A stretch of 64,000 nt of DNA from positions 74,903,001-74,967,000 of the forward strand of contig NC_134106.1 of NCBI RefSeq assembly GCF_040939455.1, given 5' to 3'. The notes under the pieces are model-generated. The model had not been told where the DNA came from. It was given only the letters and a program-made list of their open reading frames with translations, and made no database searches. How positions within the stretch are numbered: the first letter of the stretch is position 1; every line of letters starts with the position of its first letter. Of this stretch, positions 35,736 to 47,370 are shown in pieces. The DNA is from Microcebus murinus (Eukaryota > Chordata > Mammalia > Primates > Cheirogaleidae). A program made the translations under genes and the position numbers.

Positions 35736-36620
35736 CCCCACTGTTCCCTCCCAGCACGGCTGGCTCCCCAATTAAGACACTCTGTCCCATGCCCACTTCC
35801 AAAGAGACCTTTTAGAGAGGTTTCCCCCAAACAATAGAAGAATATGTCCTTCCTCAAGTTTTGGTTCCTCAAGTTTACCTCATAGTGAAGTAATAATGAC
35901 ACATTCTCAATGAAAAGACCTGAGAGACCCAATGCCTTCTTCACTTCAGCATATAAAATGGTCTTCTTTGGGCCTGACCAAGACTTCTGGGTTTTTCTTT
36001 TTAAGTCAGGAGAGCATCTGGGCCTATTTGATGTGCTGTTTGACCCTAGCTCACAGCAGCTGCCATATTAAGGTGAGGCAGAGGTCTCTCCAACTCCAGA
36101 TGCCCATGAAATTTGAAAGAATACTCATGTTGACTGGGGGTTGTTAAATGAACAGGGAATGCTGTGGATGCTTTTTCCGAGGCCCCGCAAAAGTCTGGCT
36201 CTTCTCACTGCGGTGTGAAGACTCTGTGGCCGATGATGCGTAGGTTCTTGGGATGTGCTAGGGGACTGCGGGCAGGTATGACTCACCCAGCATCTGTCAG
36301 CCTACCCCCAAGAGAGCGCAGAATGTGGTCCCTCCTCTGCCATGAAACCCCAAAAGGCAGCCACTGATATCGAAGGTCACTCTGATACCCAAGCCTTGAA
36401 TGCAACACAGTGTCCTCCTGAAGCCATGCTGAGGAAGGCCAGGAGGAGCCTGCTAAGGAGGCTGTGCTGTTAAAAACAGAGCAGAAAGACCCTTACTTAC
36501 CACATTGCACTGTGCCCCGTGGCCACTGGGACAGTATGCCGTAAAAAGAAAGGACAAAATAATTTTGAAAATGATTTCAGAAATGCTCTCAGAGATGGCA
36601 AAGCTAGTGTGCATTGTTGG
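35736..36620. other. Unique sequence, no recognised feature
   Basis: No exon or repeat recognised. Confidence 0.3.
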
Positions 36621-36730
36621 TGAGTGTTTATTCTGTCCTGCTCTCAGCCCTTGATGTGGATTTAACCTCCACAATAGCCCCACTGGGTAGCTACTATTAT
36701 TATTTCTGCTTTGCAGATAAGGATTGTTTT
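36621..36730 (-). repeat. MIR SINE fragment
   Basis: 'tttaacctccacaatagccc' followed by 'cactgggtagctactattat' and 'tgctttgcagataagg' is the reverse MIR order. Confidence 0.7.
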
Positions 36731-39700
36731 TAGCTCAGTGGTTCTGAATCTTACAAAATATTCTCAAGAACTGGTTGACTCCGAAAAAACCCCACCTAGA
36801 GCTGTATGTGGGGTGGGACAAAGGCACCATCAGGCCAGGCACCAATGTCCCTACAAGTTCCCACCCCTTCCCTGCCCCACTCACCCCTTCTCCTGCGAGG
36901 GGGAGTGTCCTCACTGCCCCCTGCTTTGTGCCAGCCCCTGCTGTGAGGGCCATGCAGGATTCAGCAGAGATGCAGGCCTCCGCTCCTCCCATCTCTTCTG
37001 CATGTAGTAATTTAAAGAGGACAGAAACTATACAGAGCTGGTGATGGCAGAGCCAAGAGTCAAACCAAACAGCCCTGCTCTGAGCCGCTAAACCTCGCTG
37101 CCTCCTATTATAATAGGATTATGTTATAAGCCAAGTTTGAAAGACCACCCACTGCTTTCTTTATTGGATTCTTCCCATAAAGTGGCCATGCTGGTAGCAC
37201 AATTCCCTAAGGAAATAGAAAATGACTATTCTAAAATAAATCTGAGGACACACCCAGCCACAAAGTGGGAGGCATTTTATACAAATGCAACCAGGGACTT
37301 GGGGTCTGGCAGTTAGACTCACAACAGCCCAACTTTGCTCAGGGCTAAAATGCAGGACTCAGCCACCCAGGACCTGGGAGGTGCTGCAACAAGGCCTCCT
37401 CTCCCCATTAAGGGCCCTTCAGACCACGCTTGGCGTTGGGTTTTCCTTGAAGAGCAGTTGAGAGCTGCAAGGTCGGGTGGGGAGGCAAGAGGAAACAGGA
37501 AGAGCTGCAAGCGGCACCTAGCAAAAGGGCTGAGAAAGAAAAGGGAAGGTGGGCAGGGCTCATTTGCATAACATCGCACCTGAGAGAGGCCCGTGGCCTG
37601 CCTCACCTTATAACTGGCCCTGAGTCCCCAAGAAAACACTTAAATAACTCCCATTCCTTGTGTACTGTTTCTAAAGGCATGGAGTGTATACAGTTCTAGA
37701 AATATGGTCACATAAAATGCTAGAATAACATGCTTTATTTAAGTACTTAAAAGTACCCCTTGATGCTTGAGTTACCTGGAAGTTGGCCTCAGGGAAATAC
37801 CTTGTTGACTTACCCTCAAGGATAAATAAGACATGGTCACAGGCGGGGACCGGGAGGGGAGAAAGGTTATTTTAACATTTTATTCACAGTCCCTGGGATT
37901 CTCTGGACTGCACCTTGGGGAATATTTGTAACTCAAGTCCTCTTACTAAGTGTGATCCCTACAGCTGTTGCCTGCCAGCCGGGGCATTATTAACCTTCCT
38001 TTGCAGATGAGGTAACTACAGGACTTGAATTCCCCAGCCCTGCAGAGTGGAATTCGCCCTCACAGTGGATGCCACTGTTCTGGATGCAATGTCTTTGATT
38101 TGTGTCACTTGAGGGGGCGGGAGAGAGGCCATACAAGAGGAGAGACTGAATGAGAGCAGTGCAGGGAGGGCTGGGCTGGCGAAGGAGGGGAAGGTGAGTG
38201 CAGGGCACAGTCAGGACTGAAACGCTGGCTGACGCTGGCTTAGCCCAAGACGGGGCACCACAATTCCAGAGGACTTCTGGAAGCTTCCCCGCCACAGCCA
38301 GTGCGAAGCCCTTCCCCCGCTGGAGCCTGCCCTGTCTCTCTGTTTGGTGAGGCTCCCCTGTCACCAGCTCCTCTTTGTCCTGGGTCCCTGTTGGCATCAG
38401 AAACCCTAAGTGAACCCAGCGGCCCCACAGGATTCTAGGAATTACTCCTTTCCCGTTTCCTGGACGGGTTTTCAAAATCACCTTAGAGGTGGCTTTAAAA
38501 ATCACGCCCCACACAATTAGGAGGTCTGTCCTCCACAGACTCCAAGGCAAATTGTTCTGGCAAATGGTTCCAGCGCCGGGCAGGAGCAGTTTGGGCAGTT
38601 TTGGTAGACTGCACTTCAGGTCAGGTTGTCTGAGTAATTCAGCCTGTCTGGGGAGAGGGACTCTGTGAGGGCCAAACCGTCCCCAGGAGGAGCCCTTCCT
38701 CCCCCAGGCTCTTCTCTCAGCCCTGGCTGTGGGACCTCTGGGCCCAAATGCTAATTCTGAGGTAAAATGTTCCCCAGACTCAATTTGGGAAAACCGTAAA
38801 ACCCCAAGAGACATTTCTACCAGTGATCTGAATATTGGGTTTCATTTTATAAAATGTATAAAACTTTAAAAAAAAACATATAAAAGCCCAGTTTTAATGC
38901 CTCCAACTTTTATTTTACAAAGTAAAACTGGCAGACATGGCCACCGTTCTACTCTGTGAAGAGGGCTGTGACGCCCCAGAGGCCCGGAGGGGCCAGCGTT
39001 GCCGCCTGTTGAAAGGGCGCAGCGAAGGCCCCAGGTGACAGCAGGGCCTGGCTCCTCTGCAAGGAGTGGCGCCAACAACCCCACATCTTTGCCTTGGCAG
39101 AGTTTTTCCCGTTAGCTGTGTGATTTCCTAACCGTGTGGGTGTAGATGGGATCCTCTTCGTTTTGCGAATGAGAACAGTGAGGCCCAGAGAGGCGAAGGG
39201 CCTCCCACGTACCACGGCCAGCAGGAGGCAGAGCCAGGAGGACCCTCCTCACTCCGGTCTCCTGATTCCACCTGCAGGTCTCCATTTCGCCCACGTGACT
39301 GCGGGGACCAGCGCTCCTGACCGGGTGTCGTTTACACGAGGAAAAAATGCAATGCCCTTCTGCAATTTCCGTGGGGGCCGGTCTTCCCCTTAGGGGAGAA
39401 ATGACCCTCCCTGCTTTAGCCGTACAGGCAGCAGCAGTTTTTCTCCCACTCTCGTGGCAGGATATGTGCAGCATCTTCAACTTCCCGACTCACGTTTCCC
39501 GATCCCTTGCGAGCGATTCCTGATCAGTGAGTGAATTTTCCATTTTATGTATTTTCCTGAGGCAACAGGGGCTCTTTGCCTTTTGTGGCAAGACGGGTTT
39601 TAAAAATCCTGAGAGGGAGAAGGAGGGCTGGCCAGAAAAGGCATGGAGAGTTGGAGGAGGGTGCATGGTGGGCCCGTCCGTGCCTCCCTAACCAGGAGAC

Positions 39701-40510
39701 TGGGGTGCGGCACCGTGCCCTCTCGCCCTCTCCTCACAACCCAGGGCTCCGTGTGGATGGAACTGGACAAGGTAGTTGTGTAGGGGCGACACCTTATGCA
39801 CGCTGTGCAGGGCTTGAAATTATAGTCTCAAGAGTGACCAGGCAGAGAGTGGAGTGGTGAACGCTTGCAGTCTAAAAGCATGTGTTAAAAGTCAGGCCAG
39901 GTTTGATTTCTGCAGCGTATTTCCACTGCAGAAAGGGATTGTTTTCTACCTTTTCAGCAGGCAGACATTTCCCTTGGTGGGGAGCATGGCCAATGAAAGG
40001 CCACACAGACCAGTCACTCTCTGGGACGCCAACACAGCAGGGCAAACACGGGCCCTAGTTTTCCAGGGAGCAGACTGAGTGAGCCGTAGGAGGGTCCTTC
40101 TGATGTTAATCTTGGCAGAATTCTCAAATGAGTTAGCAAATAGTGACGGGAGATAAAGTAAAACTTTGTTCAAAGAGCAACCTCAGGACTGACTCTGATT
40201 ACCCTGCATGCCCCACCTAGGCAGGGAGGAGAGACCAGAAAGCAAAGCAGCAAATAGTAAACTTTTCCAAGAATTAGGGAAGAAGTTCCTGACACCCTGC
40301 AGCAAAAACAACCTCAAAATTCCCCTGGAGAGAGACACACAGGAGCTGGAGTCAAGGTGGCCTTTCTCGTCCCTGGGGGAGGAATCACTGACAAGTGTGC
40401 TGGGTATCGTCTGTCCACGGAAGAAAGACTAAAGGACTGAACGAAAATACAGGAGAACATGTTTATGGTGTTGGAGCAGGAGTAGGAAGGCCTTGAGCAA
40501 GACACAATCC
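36731..40510. other. Mostly unique sequence; small MIR pieces; longest open frame of the window
   Basis: MIR-like reverse fragments lie at 37975-38045 ('tttgcagatgaggtaactac') and 39140-39250 ('gtgaggcccagagaggcgaa'). A 274-codon open frame on the minus strand (37990-38814) has no domain, signal peptide or family I recognise, and its last codons run into the MIR fragment. I therefore do not annotate it as a gene. Nothing else recognised. Confidence 0.4.
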
Positions 40511-40965
40511 ACAAAGGCATTAAATGGAGGAAGAGTGATACCTGCCTTCATCAAAACATGAAACTTCTGATTAAAAGTCAGAAACCACTAGAAGCTGAGA
40601 TAAAAGACAAGCAACAGAGTAGGAGAAGATATCTGTGTGTGTATGTATAGGTATGAGTGTATGTGTGCATATGTATACACACACACACATATATAAATGC
40701 TGTGTATACACATACATTTGGGATTGTTACCCAAGCTCTATGAAGAACTTCTATTTATCAGCAAAGAAAAAGACCTAGACCAACAACCCAATAGAAAAAT
40801 AAAGAAGAGGACCACCCAGTTCATAGAAAAGAAATGCAAATGGAAAGTAGGATGGTCCAGAGGGCCTCTTGCTTATCTAACTTCTGTACATCACATTTCC
40901 AATGAAGGCTTATGCTTATCCTAATTTTATAAATAAAAACAAATAATGTGGTGTATTAGTTTGCC
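40511..40965 (+). mobile_element. L1 ORF2 fragment with internal microsatellite
   Basis: L1-like text 'gataaaagacaagcaacaga', 'gaagaacttctatttatcag' and 'agacctagaccaacaaccca' on both sides of a TG/TA/CA-rich simple repeat at 40635-40720. Decayed, no open frame. Confidence 0.65.
40635..40720 (+). repeat. Compound TG/CA microsatellite
   Basis: 'tgtgtgtgtatgtataggta' rising into 'cacacacacacatatataaa'. The TG half and the CA half can pair as an imperfect hairpin. Confidence 0.85.
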
Positions 40966-41329
40966 AAGACATAGGAAGGGACCTCTTAGCCTAAAAAATA
41001 TGAGCCCTTTTGTGTGAAGCTGAGTTTCAATAGCCCAAGAAGAGAGGAGGGCTGCAGGGGACAGAGGGCCAGGGGACAGGGCAGGGGATGGCTGGAGTGG
41101 CAGTGGCTCTCAGAAGGTGGCAGCCCAGCAGCTCTGTGGGGCCAGGTCTGGGCTCAGCTGTGCCCCAAGGGCTGGGTGCTCAGCACGGTGTGACGAAGGC
41201 AGATGACTGGTGGAGGGGACTCTCCACTAAAGTCAAGGTGACATGCAGGGCCCCCCAGTGCCTGGGAAGGATGGAGTCTAAATTTAAGACCCTTCTGAAC
41301 ACCATTCTGCAATCTACACTTCATTTATA
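40966..41329. other. Unique sequence left of the mariner
   Basis: G-rich text near 41040-41090, no repeat or exon recognised. Confidence 0.3.
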
Positions 41330-42613
41330 TTAGGTTGGCACAAAAGTAATTTCAGTTTTGGGCCATGAATTTTAAATCATTGTAACTAGGCTCAAACACA
41401 TCTTCATTAACCAAAATAGGAACCATTACAATCAACACATTTTTGCCGACAAGAAATAAGTTTGTTTATTCCTGTAGCATAAAAATTCATGCTCTGGGAT
41501 TCCACAAACTCTCGGAAATCTGCATCCTGCTGGTTGTGGAAGTGTTCTCCCTGCAAAAAGTTGTTGAGATGCTTGGAAAAGTAGTAGTCGATTGGCAATA
41601 GGTCAGGAGAATATGGCGGATGAGACAAAACTTCGTAGCCCAATTTGTCCAATTTCTGAAGCCTGGACTGTGCAATGTGTGGTTGGGCGCTGTGGTGGAG
41701 AAGAAGTGAGCCCTTTCTGCTGACCAATGCTGGCTGTAGGCATTGCAGTCTTCGGTGCGTCTCATAGATTTACTGAGCATACTTCTCAGATGTAATGGTT
41801 TTACCGGGATTCAGAAAGCTGCAGGGGGTCAGACTGGCAGCAGACCACCAAACAGTGATCATGACCTTTTTTTTGGTGGAAGGTTGGCTTTGGGAAGGGC
41901 TTTGGAGCTTCCTCTAGGTCCAAGCACTGAACTGGTCACGGCCAGTTGTCATAGAAAATCTACTTTTCGTCACACCTCACAAGCTGATCAAAAAATGGTT
42001 TGTTGTTGTTGCATACAATAAGAGAGGATGATACTTCAAAATGCTGATGTTTTTGATTTTTGGTCAGCTCATGAAGCACCCACTTGTTGAGCTTTTTCAC
42101 CTTTCCAATTTGCTTCAGATGCCCAACAACCATTGAATGGTTGATGTTGATTGAGTTCTCGGCAACTTCTCATGTAGTCATAAGAGGATCAGCTTTGATG
42201 ATTGCTCTCAATTGGTTGTTGTCAACTTCCGATGGCTGGCCACTGCACTCCTCATCTTCAAGGTCTTGTCTCCTTTGCAAAACTCCTTGAACCACCATTG
42301 TACTGTGCGTTCTTTAGCAGTTCCTGGGCCAAATGCATTGTTGATGTTGTGATGTCTCAGCTGCCTTACGACTCATTTTGAACTTGAATAAGAAAATTGT
42401 TTGAATTTGCTTTTGTCTAACATCATTTCCATAATCCATAAACATAAATATAAAATAAACAGCAAGTAATGTCATTAGCAAAAAAAATAAAAAATAAAGT
42501 GAGAAATGCATGTTAAAATTATGTATAACAGAACTACATTTAAGAATACATTCTAATATAAAATGGCAAATTTCAACAATGCTAAAACTGCACTTACTTT
42601 TGCACCAACCTAA
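41330..42613 (-). mobile_element. Hsmar1-type mariner transposon, near full length
   Basis: 1284 bp, against about 1.29 kb for the Hsmar1 consensus as I recall it. The left end reads 'ttaggttggcacaaaagtaa'. The complement of the right end reads 'ttaggttggtgcaaaagtaa'. These are near-identical terminal inverted repeats. A TA dinucleotide flanks each side (41328-41329 and 42614-42615), the mariner target duplication. The transposase gene is on the minus strand and broken. With both ends intact, such a copy could in principle once have been mobilised by a transposase acting in trans. The host Alus look strepsirrhine, which makes this family's presence notable. Confidence 0.95.
41407..42426 (-). 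pseudogene. Mariner (DD34D) transposase, inactivated
   Basis: Reads from ATG at about 42426 down to TAA at 41409-41407, about 1020 bp, close to the roughly 343 codons expected. The N-terminal helix-turn-helix region ('TIFLFKFKMSRKAAET') is readable but needs frameshifts. The central motif reads CDEK-stop: the first catalytic Asp is kept (41971-41969), but the following Trp codon is TAG (41962-41960). The second catalytic Asp of the family's 'HDN' motif is His (41694-41692). The third, in 'PPYSPDLLPIDYY', is kept (41589-41587). The spacing of 34 residues fits DD34D. The last 106 codons are open and end 'KCVDCNGSYFG'. Several frameshifts, one stop and a lost catalytic residue make it dead. The extent of the damage suggests an old copy. 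Confidence 0.93.
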
Positions 42614-43150
42614 TATATATGTAAACTTAAAAAGGGCTGGAAATAATTATATTTCTTCTTCCATTGTACAATTTCTGAGACACATGAATTAGCAACGTTT
42701 TAATTTTTTTAGAAAGAGGCTAAAAGGAGCTGAGTGATCCATTTTCAGACTGAAACCATAGCCTCAGCCATAATCTTCATCTCACCTTCTTTCTCTCTTT
42801 GTTTTTTTTTTCTTTTCTGTAATTCACCCACGTATTTATTCTGTAAGGAAGAGTTGCATGCACCTTCCAAGCACCAGGGGCTGCCCCGGCTTCCAGGAGA
42901 CAATGGTGACCCTGGCCCTGACTTCAGGGCATGTCACAGGGGCATGCCAGGGGGTGTGAAGGACCCTGGAAAGATGACATGGGTGGGTGCTGGGGCCTTC
43001 CTGGAGGGCGTTCTGAGCTTCCCCACCAGCCTATAGCCACTGTCAGGGGCCACACCACGCAGGCCAGTGGTCCAAGATTGATACCAACAAAAAGCTGATC
43101 CCTTCCTAATTGGGTCACCTTCCTGCAAAGGCTTCAGGACTTCTTGGGAA
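42614..43150. other. Unique sequence right of the mariner
   Basis: T-rich patch at 42785-42820, otherwise nothing recognised. Confidence 0.3.
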
Positions 43151-43235
43151 GGGAAATAGACACTCGCTGAGCTCCTGCTATGTGCTGGGACAGTGCTCAC
43201 AAGTTTCACAGGTGTTATTTCATTTAGATTGGACT
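43151..43235 (-). repeat. MIR SINE fragment
   Basis: 'tgagctcctgctatgtgctg' then 'ggacagtgctcacaagtttc' then 'gtgttatttcatttag' matches the reverse MIR 5' half. Confidence 0.75.
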
Positions 43236-44238
43236 TGCCTTCTGGAACAGCGTGCTGTTCATTGTTGAAAATCAAAGTAACTATTGCACGTACATAGTGG
43301 GCACATGAAGCTCCACCCTCTGGGCTCAGTTGGGCCAAGGCGCTGCAGGCAGAGCAGATTTAGTGGCTGAGGAAGGACTGTCGCTCTTTTTTTCTCTTTT
43401 GAAATGAACAGATATGCAATTTGCTCCACTTCTCAGAAGAAAGTGTGCCTCCACCCCACACTTGTGACAAGTGTTATTATTCTTTTTAAAAACTCCATAG
43501 AACACATTAAATGTTCTGCTCTTATTATGGGTTAAATCACACCTGGGCAGCAGGCTCTGGCGTAGGAGACTGGCACAGGGTGAGAGCACCTAGGCTCCCC
43601 TCTCGGTCCTGTCTGCCTCCTGACACGCTCCACCGCCGCCTCTTCCAGGCTCTGTTTGATAACACAGCATGATAATGCAGATCTCTTATAAAGGAGCCCA
43701 CGTGACACAGGAAACCAGGAGAAAGCAGTCCTGGAAATCCCCGAATCTTGGAAGCAGAGAGGTGCAAGCAAGGTACAGCATGTGCTATTAAGTGGCAATG
43801 CCCTTCCAGTAGGGCAGCTACCTTTGTCACTGGTTTCAGCAGGTACCAAGAGTAAGAGCATCTACCACCTGGAAAAAAATAAAAATAAGAATCACATTCA
43901 AAATCTAACTTGGGCCTCCTCAAATCTCTAAAATGTAGAAATGTGTGGATCTTCTTCCTTTTTCCCACTTTCTGGACTCCTGGGCACCGTCTTGTCAATA
44001 ATATCCAGTACCTATGGACAGGTATCGTCCTCATCTGTTCTCTGGAGCATCGGTAGCTGGGATGGATTAGGAACAGAGTAGAGCTTTGATCCGCTTGTCT
44101 GCACTTCTACCTCTCAAGTCCCTGCAGCACAGGGCGTCAGTTTAGTGTCCTTGTTTTCTCCTAAGGTCTCTCTAGTCTCTGAATTCAAATCCTGCCCCTC
44201 CCCAGAGTTCTCTGAGCTGCCTGCACACTATGGGCTCA

Positions 44239-44251
44239 CCCTCTCTCTCTG

Positions 44252-44307
<56 letters not shown>

Positions 44308-44309
44308 CT
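44239..44309 (+). repeat. (TC)n / (TCTG)n microsatellite
   Basis: About 70 bp of CT dinucleotides with interspersed CTGT units, a pyrimidine-rich run. Confidence 0.93.
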
Positions 44310-45980
44310 TGGCACCTGTAGCACCTTCTCTTTGGTTCTTAATAATCCAGAGCCTTCTCTCCTGATAGTAGCACTGGCACCATTATCAACCCATCATCCT
44401 CCATATCCACCGGAAGTTTCTGGATCCTGCCCCTGGTCTCCTCCAACCCATTCTCTACCCCACAGTGCCTCCCCAGAAACACGACACAGTGTGTGCTGCT
44501 TACACTGTTTGCCAAGCGGGGGGAGGGGGTTCAAAGGGTGAGTGTGCGGGGGCCAGGGTAGGCTGGGAGAGGTGCAAGGAGAAAAGTCCAAAGATAGTAG
44601 AAGCCCCTGGAAGGCTCCTGGGAGGAGCTGGGACACACTGGGGTCTGATGGAAGCAGAACTTTAGAGGAACATATAGACTAAAGCAAGTGTGTTCTGCGC
44701 AGGGGGAGAAGGCCAGCCCCTGGGGGGATGGGAGAGGATTATACTTGGAGCAGTTGGGGGGTGCAGGCCCTGGACAGGGCAGTAATAAGGGCTTGGACCT
44801 TCCCCAGTGGGCACTGGATGCCACTGAGCAGGAACCCCTTTCCTTGAAATTCGTGATGATTTTGCCTTCCATCTTTGGGAATAAAAATGGCATAATTACT
44901 CCTCTATGAAAAGCTTCATCGTATTTTAAGAGCATATATACCACCCTCCTTTTCCTGGCCTTCATTGTCCTCTGGCCTTCCCATGAAAGCTTAGTTTCCC
45001 AAGCCCACCAATATTCATCTGGGGCCACTTCTCTTGTTAGCAGCCAAAGCTGAAGTGAGGCTGGGGAATGTCACATGCTTCGGGGGTGTCTGTGTTGTGT
45101 GCGTTTTACCCGGCAGAGTTCACAACATTAATGTGTGAGGGGGACCCTCAGTTCAGGAGGGCAGGGCTGGTGCCCCTGCCCGGGAGGTCTGGGGGCTCCA
45201 AGGCTGTGCCCCACACCACCTGTGACAGCCTGCTGCTCCCTGCTCTGTTGGTTGCCCGTGTGCCACTGCGGTATTTGCCTAACACTTTAGAACCAACAGT
45301 GACACTTGTTAGATTTTTATTTCCAGCACATCTTGAATCCTATCCCATTTTCAAGTTACCCAGAGGGGTAAGTTCCCTAGTCCTGGATCTGGACGGTCAG
45401 AACTGAGAAGTCGCCTCGCCTCCGAACACAGGCGCTTTTATTTTGTAACTGCTGTCTCTGCTCCTTGCCGTCTGCTTTTCTGTTTGGGAGTCTCCCCGGT
45501 GATGGTGCCTCCAGATAAAAGTTGTAATGAGAGAGGGAGGGCGGGGAGAGGGTCCGGTGACAAGGCGGAGCGGGAGGTAAACAGAGACCTTCTCCAATCA
45601 AATGTCTAGAAGGCGGCACGCAGTAGGTCGGCAGGGTGACTCACAGCGCCCGCCGGTGAATGCTGTCTATTCATGGTCTGGGCTTTTGTGTCAGTCTGAG
45701 CCTGCATTTTGAAGAGCAGAGAACTGGCTGGACTGGTCTGGCCACTCTGGAGGGCGAACACGTCCCCCCAGGCGAGTACTCAGGTGGATGAAGTCATCAA
45801 TATTTTCTGGGCAGTCCTAATCTGTGATTAACTTTTATCTCTGCTGTGAAATAACAGCCTCCTTTTCAGCCTGCTAACAATAGGAAACCTGGCTGCCCGG
45901 CTGGGGGACACTTTACGCTGGGCTCCCACAGAGACAGCCAATGGGCCGCCCGCCCCTGGGGAGAAGGGCGTGCAGGGAGG

Positions 45981-46012
45981 GTGTGTGTGTGTGTGTGTGC
46001 GCGCGCACGCGC
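45981..46012 (+). repeat. (GT)n(GC)n alternating tract
   Basis: 32 bp of strict purine-pyrimidine alternation: GT units to 45998, then GC units with one AC. This is a classic Z-DNA-prone sequence. It lies in CG-rich unique DNA. Confidence 0.93.
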
Positions 46013-46704
46013 AGGGGCAGGCTCCCGGCCCGGCCTTGTGATTCCAGATGTCCTGACTTCAAACTCTGCTTGCCTTTCTTCGGTCCTCTCTCCTTGTTTA
46101 AGGCCTCACTGCTGACCAGGAAGTCTGGATGGAACCAGCCAGTGCTTTTCTAGTCCTGCCTCCTCCACCCTGTATTGAATCCCCTGCTGAGCACAGCTGC
46201 TCCGCCCTCCCCTCTCTGCGCCCTCACTTTCGCAGGGGCCTCTGAAATTCTCAGCCCACATCTGGTCTCTCTCGGACCACCAAAACCAGAATTCTTTTTC
46301 TGGCTTGTGTTCCTGTAGCTCCTCTGACTGAAGTCCCTACTATGGGAACACCTGCCCTTGGCAGTCTGGCTGAGAACCTCTGGGTCTCAGACTCCAGACG
46401 GTGGGGAATGCGCTAGGTGAACGAAGCTGGTGAAACCCAGGGCTGTTTTGGTTTATATTTTGTTTACTCAATTTTGCTGGAGAAAGTTTACTTTCCTCTC
46501 AACTCTAGCAGTAGAACAACACTGCAAGCAGGATGTGACCATTTACAGATGGCCTCAGGCCTCACGTTGGGGAGGGGGCAGGGAGGACTGGGGAGGCCAG
46601 CATGTGTCAAGGAGGCACTCACTCTCCGGGCCCTGCAGGGACAGGCTGGCACCTGAGAGTAAGCACCTCCTTAGATATTGCCCCTCGGGCCTCACTTGCC
46701 TCAT

Positions 46705-46987
46705 TGCCTGGGTGGCTCACCCATGTAATTTGGGAGGCCAAAATGGGAGGATCAATTGAGGCCAGGAGTTAGAGATCAGCCTGAGGAAGGGTGAGACCCT
46801 GTCTCTACAAAAAATAAATAAATAAATAAATAATAGAAAAATAAGCCAAGTATGTTGGCACCTGTAGTTCCAGCTACTCCCGAAGCTGAGGCAGAAGGAT
46901 CGCTTGTGCCCAGGAGTTTGAGGTTGCCATGACCTTTGATGTCACGCACTCTAGCCAGGGTCACAGACCAAGGCCCTGTCTCTTAAA
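46705..46987 (+). mobile_element. Alu SINE, old and diverged
   Basis: 'gtggctcacccatgtaattt', 'gtctctacaaaaaataaata' and 'tgaggttgccatgacctttg' are recognisable. Linker A-rich region expanded to (AAAT)n at 46808-46832. It is more diverged than the neighbouring Alus. Confidence 0.92.
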
Positions 46988-47056
46988 ATATTGACCACAC
47001 ACTAGGTTACGAAGAAGAACTTAACAAATATCTAGAATTCATCAAAATCACACAGA
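46988..47056 (+). mobile_element. L1 ORF2 fragment, first part of a split L1
   Basis: 'ttgaccacacactaggttac' is a standard ORF2 phrase. The L1 resumes at about 47765 after two Alus. Confidence 0.75.
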
Positions 47057-47361
47057 TCGCCAGGCGCGGTGGCTCACACCTGTAATCCTAGCTCTCTGGG
47101 AGGCCGAGGCGGGCGGATTGCTCGAGGTCAGGAGTTCGAAACCAGCCTGAGCAAGAGCGAGACCCCATGTAAAGAGAAAGAAATTGATTGGCCAACTAAT
47201 ATATATAGAAAAAAAAATTAGTCCCAGTTCAGGAGGCTGAGGCAGCAGGATTGCTTGAGCCCAGGAGTTTGAGGTTGCTGTGAGTTAGGTTGACACCACA
47301 ACACTCACTTTAGCCTGGGCAGCAAAGCAAGACTCTGTCTCAAAAAAAAAAAAAAAAAAAA
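47057..47361 (+). mobile_element. Alu SINE, strepsirrhine type
   Basis: Starts 'gccaggcgcggtggctcaca'. The linker 'aaattgattggccaactaat' followed by 'atatata' and the 3' half 'tttgaggttgctgtgagtta' are strepsirrhine Alu hallmarks. Ends in a poly-A tail of about 22 nt at 47342-47364. Confidence 0.97.
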
Positions 47362-47370
47362 AAATCAATA

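Larger units (their letters stand above)
43236..46704. other. Mostly unique sequence, no gene found
   Basis: Holds a (TC)n microsatellite (44239-44309) and an alternating purine-pyrimidine tract (45981-46012). The block 45775-45900 is repeat-free with 'atctgtgattaacttttatc' (GATA/homeodomain-like) and might be regulatory. Open frames up to 165 codons (43537-44034 and 44531-45028, both minus) are unrecognised. Confidence 0.4.

Noticed and set aside
36731..36850. Possible MER5-like start ('ctcagtggttctgaatctta')
   Set aside because: Only the terminal phrase is seen. The interior does not match, so not annotated.
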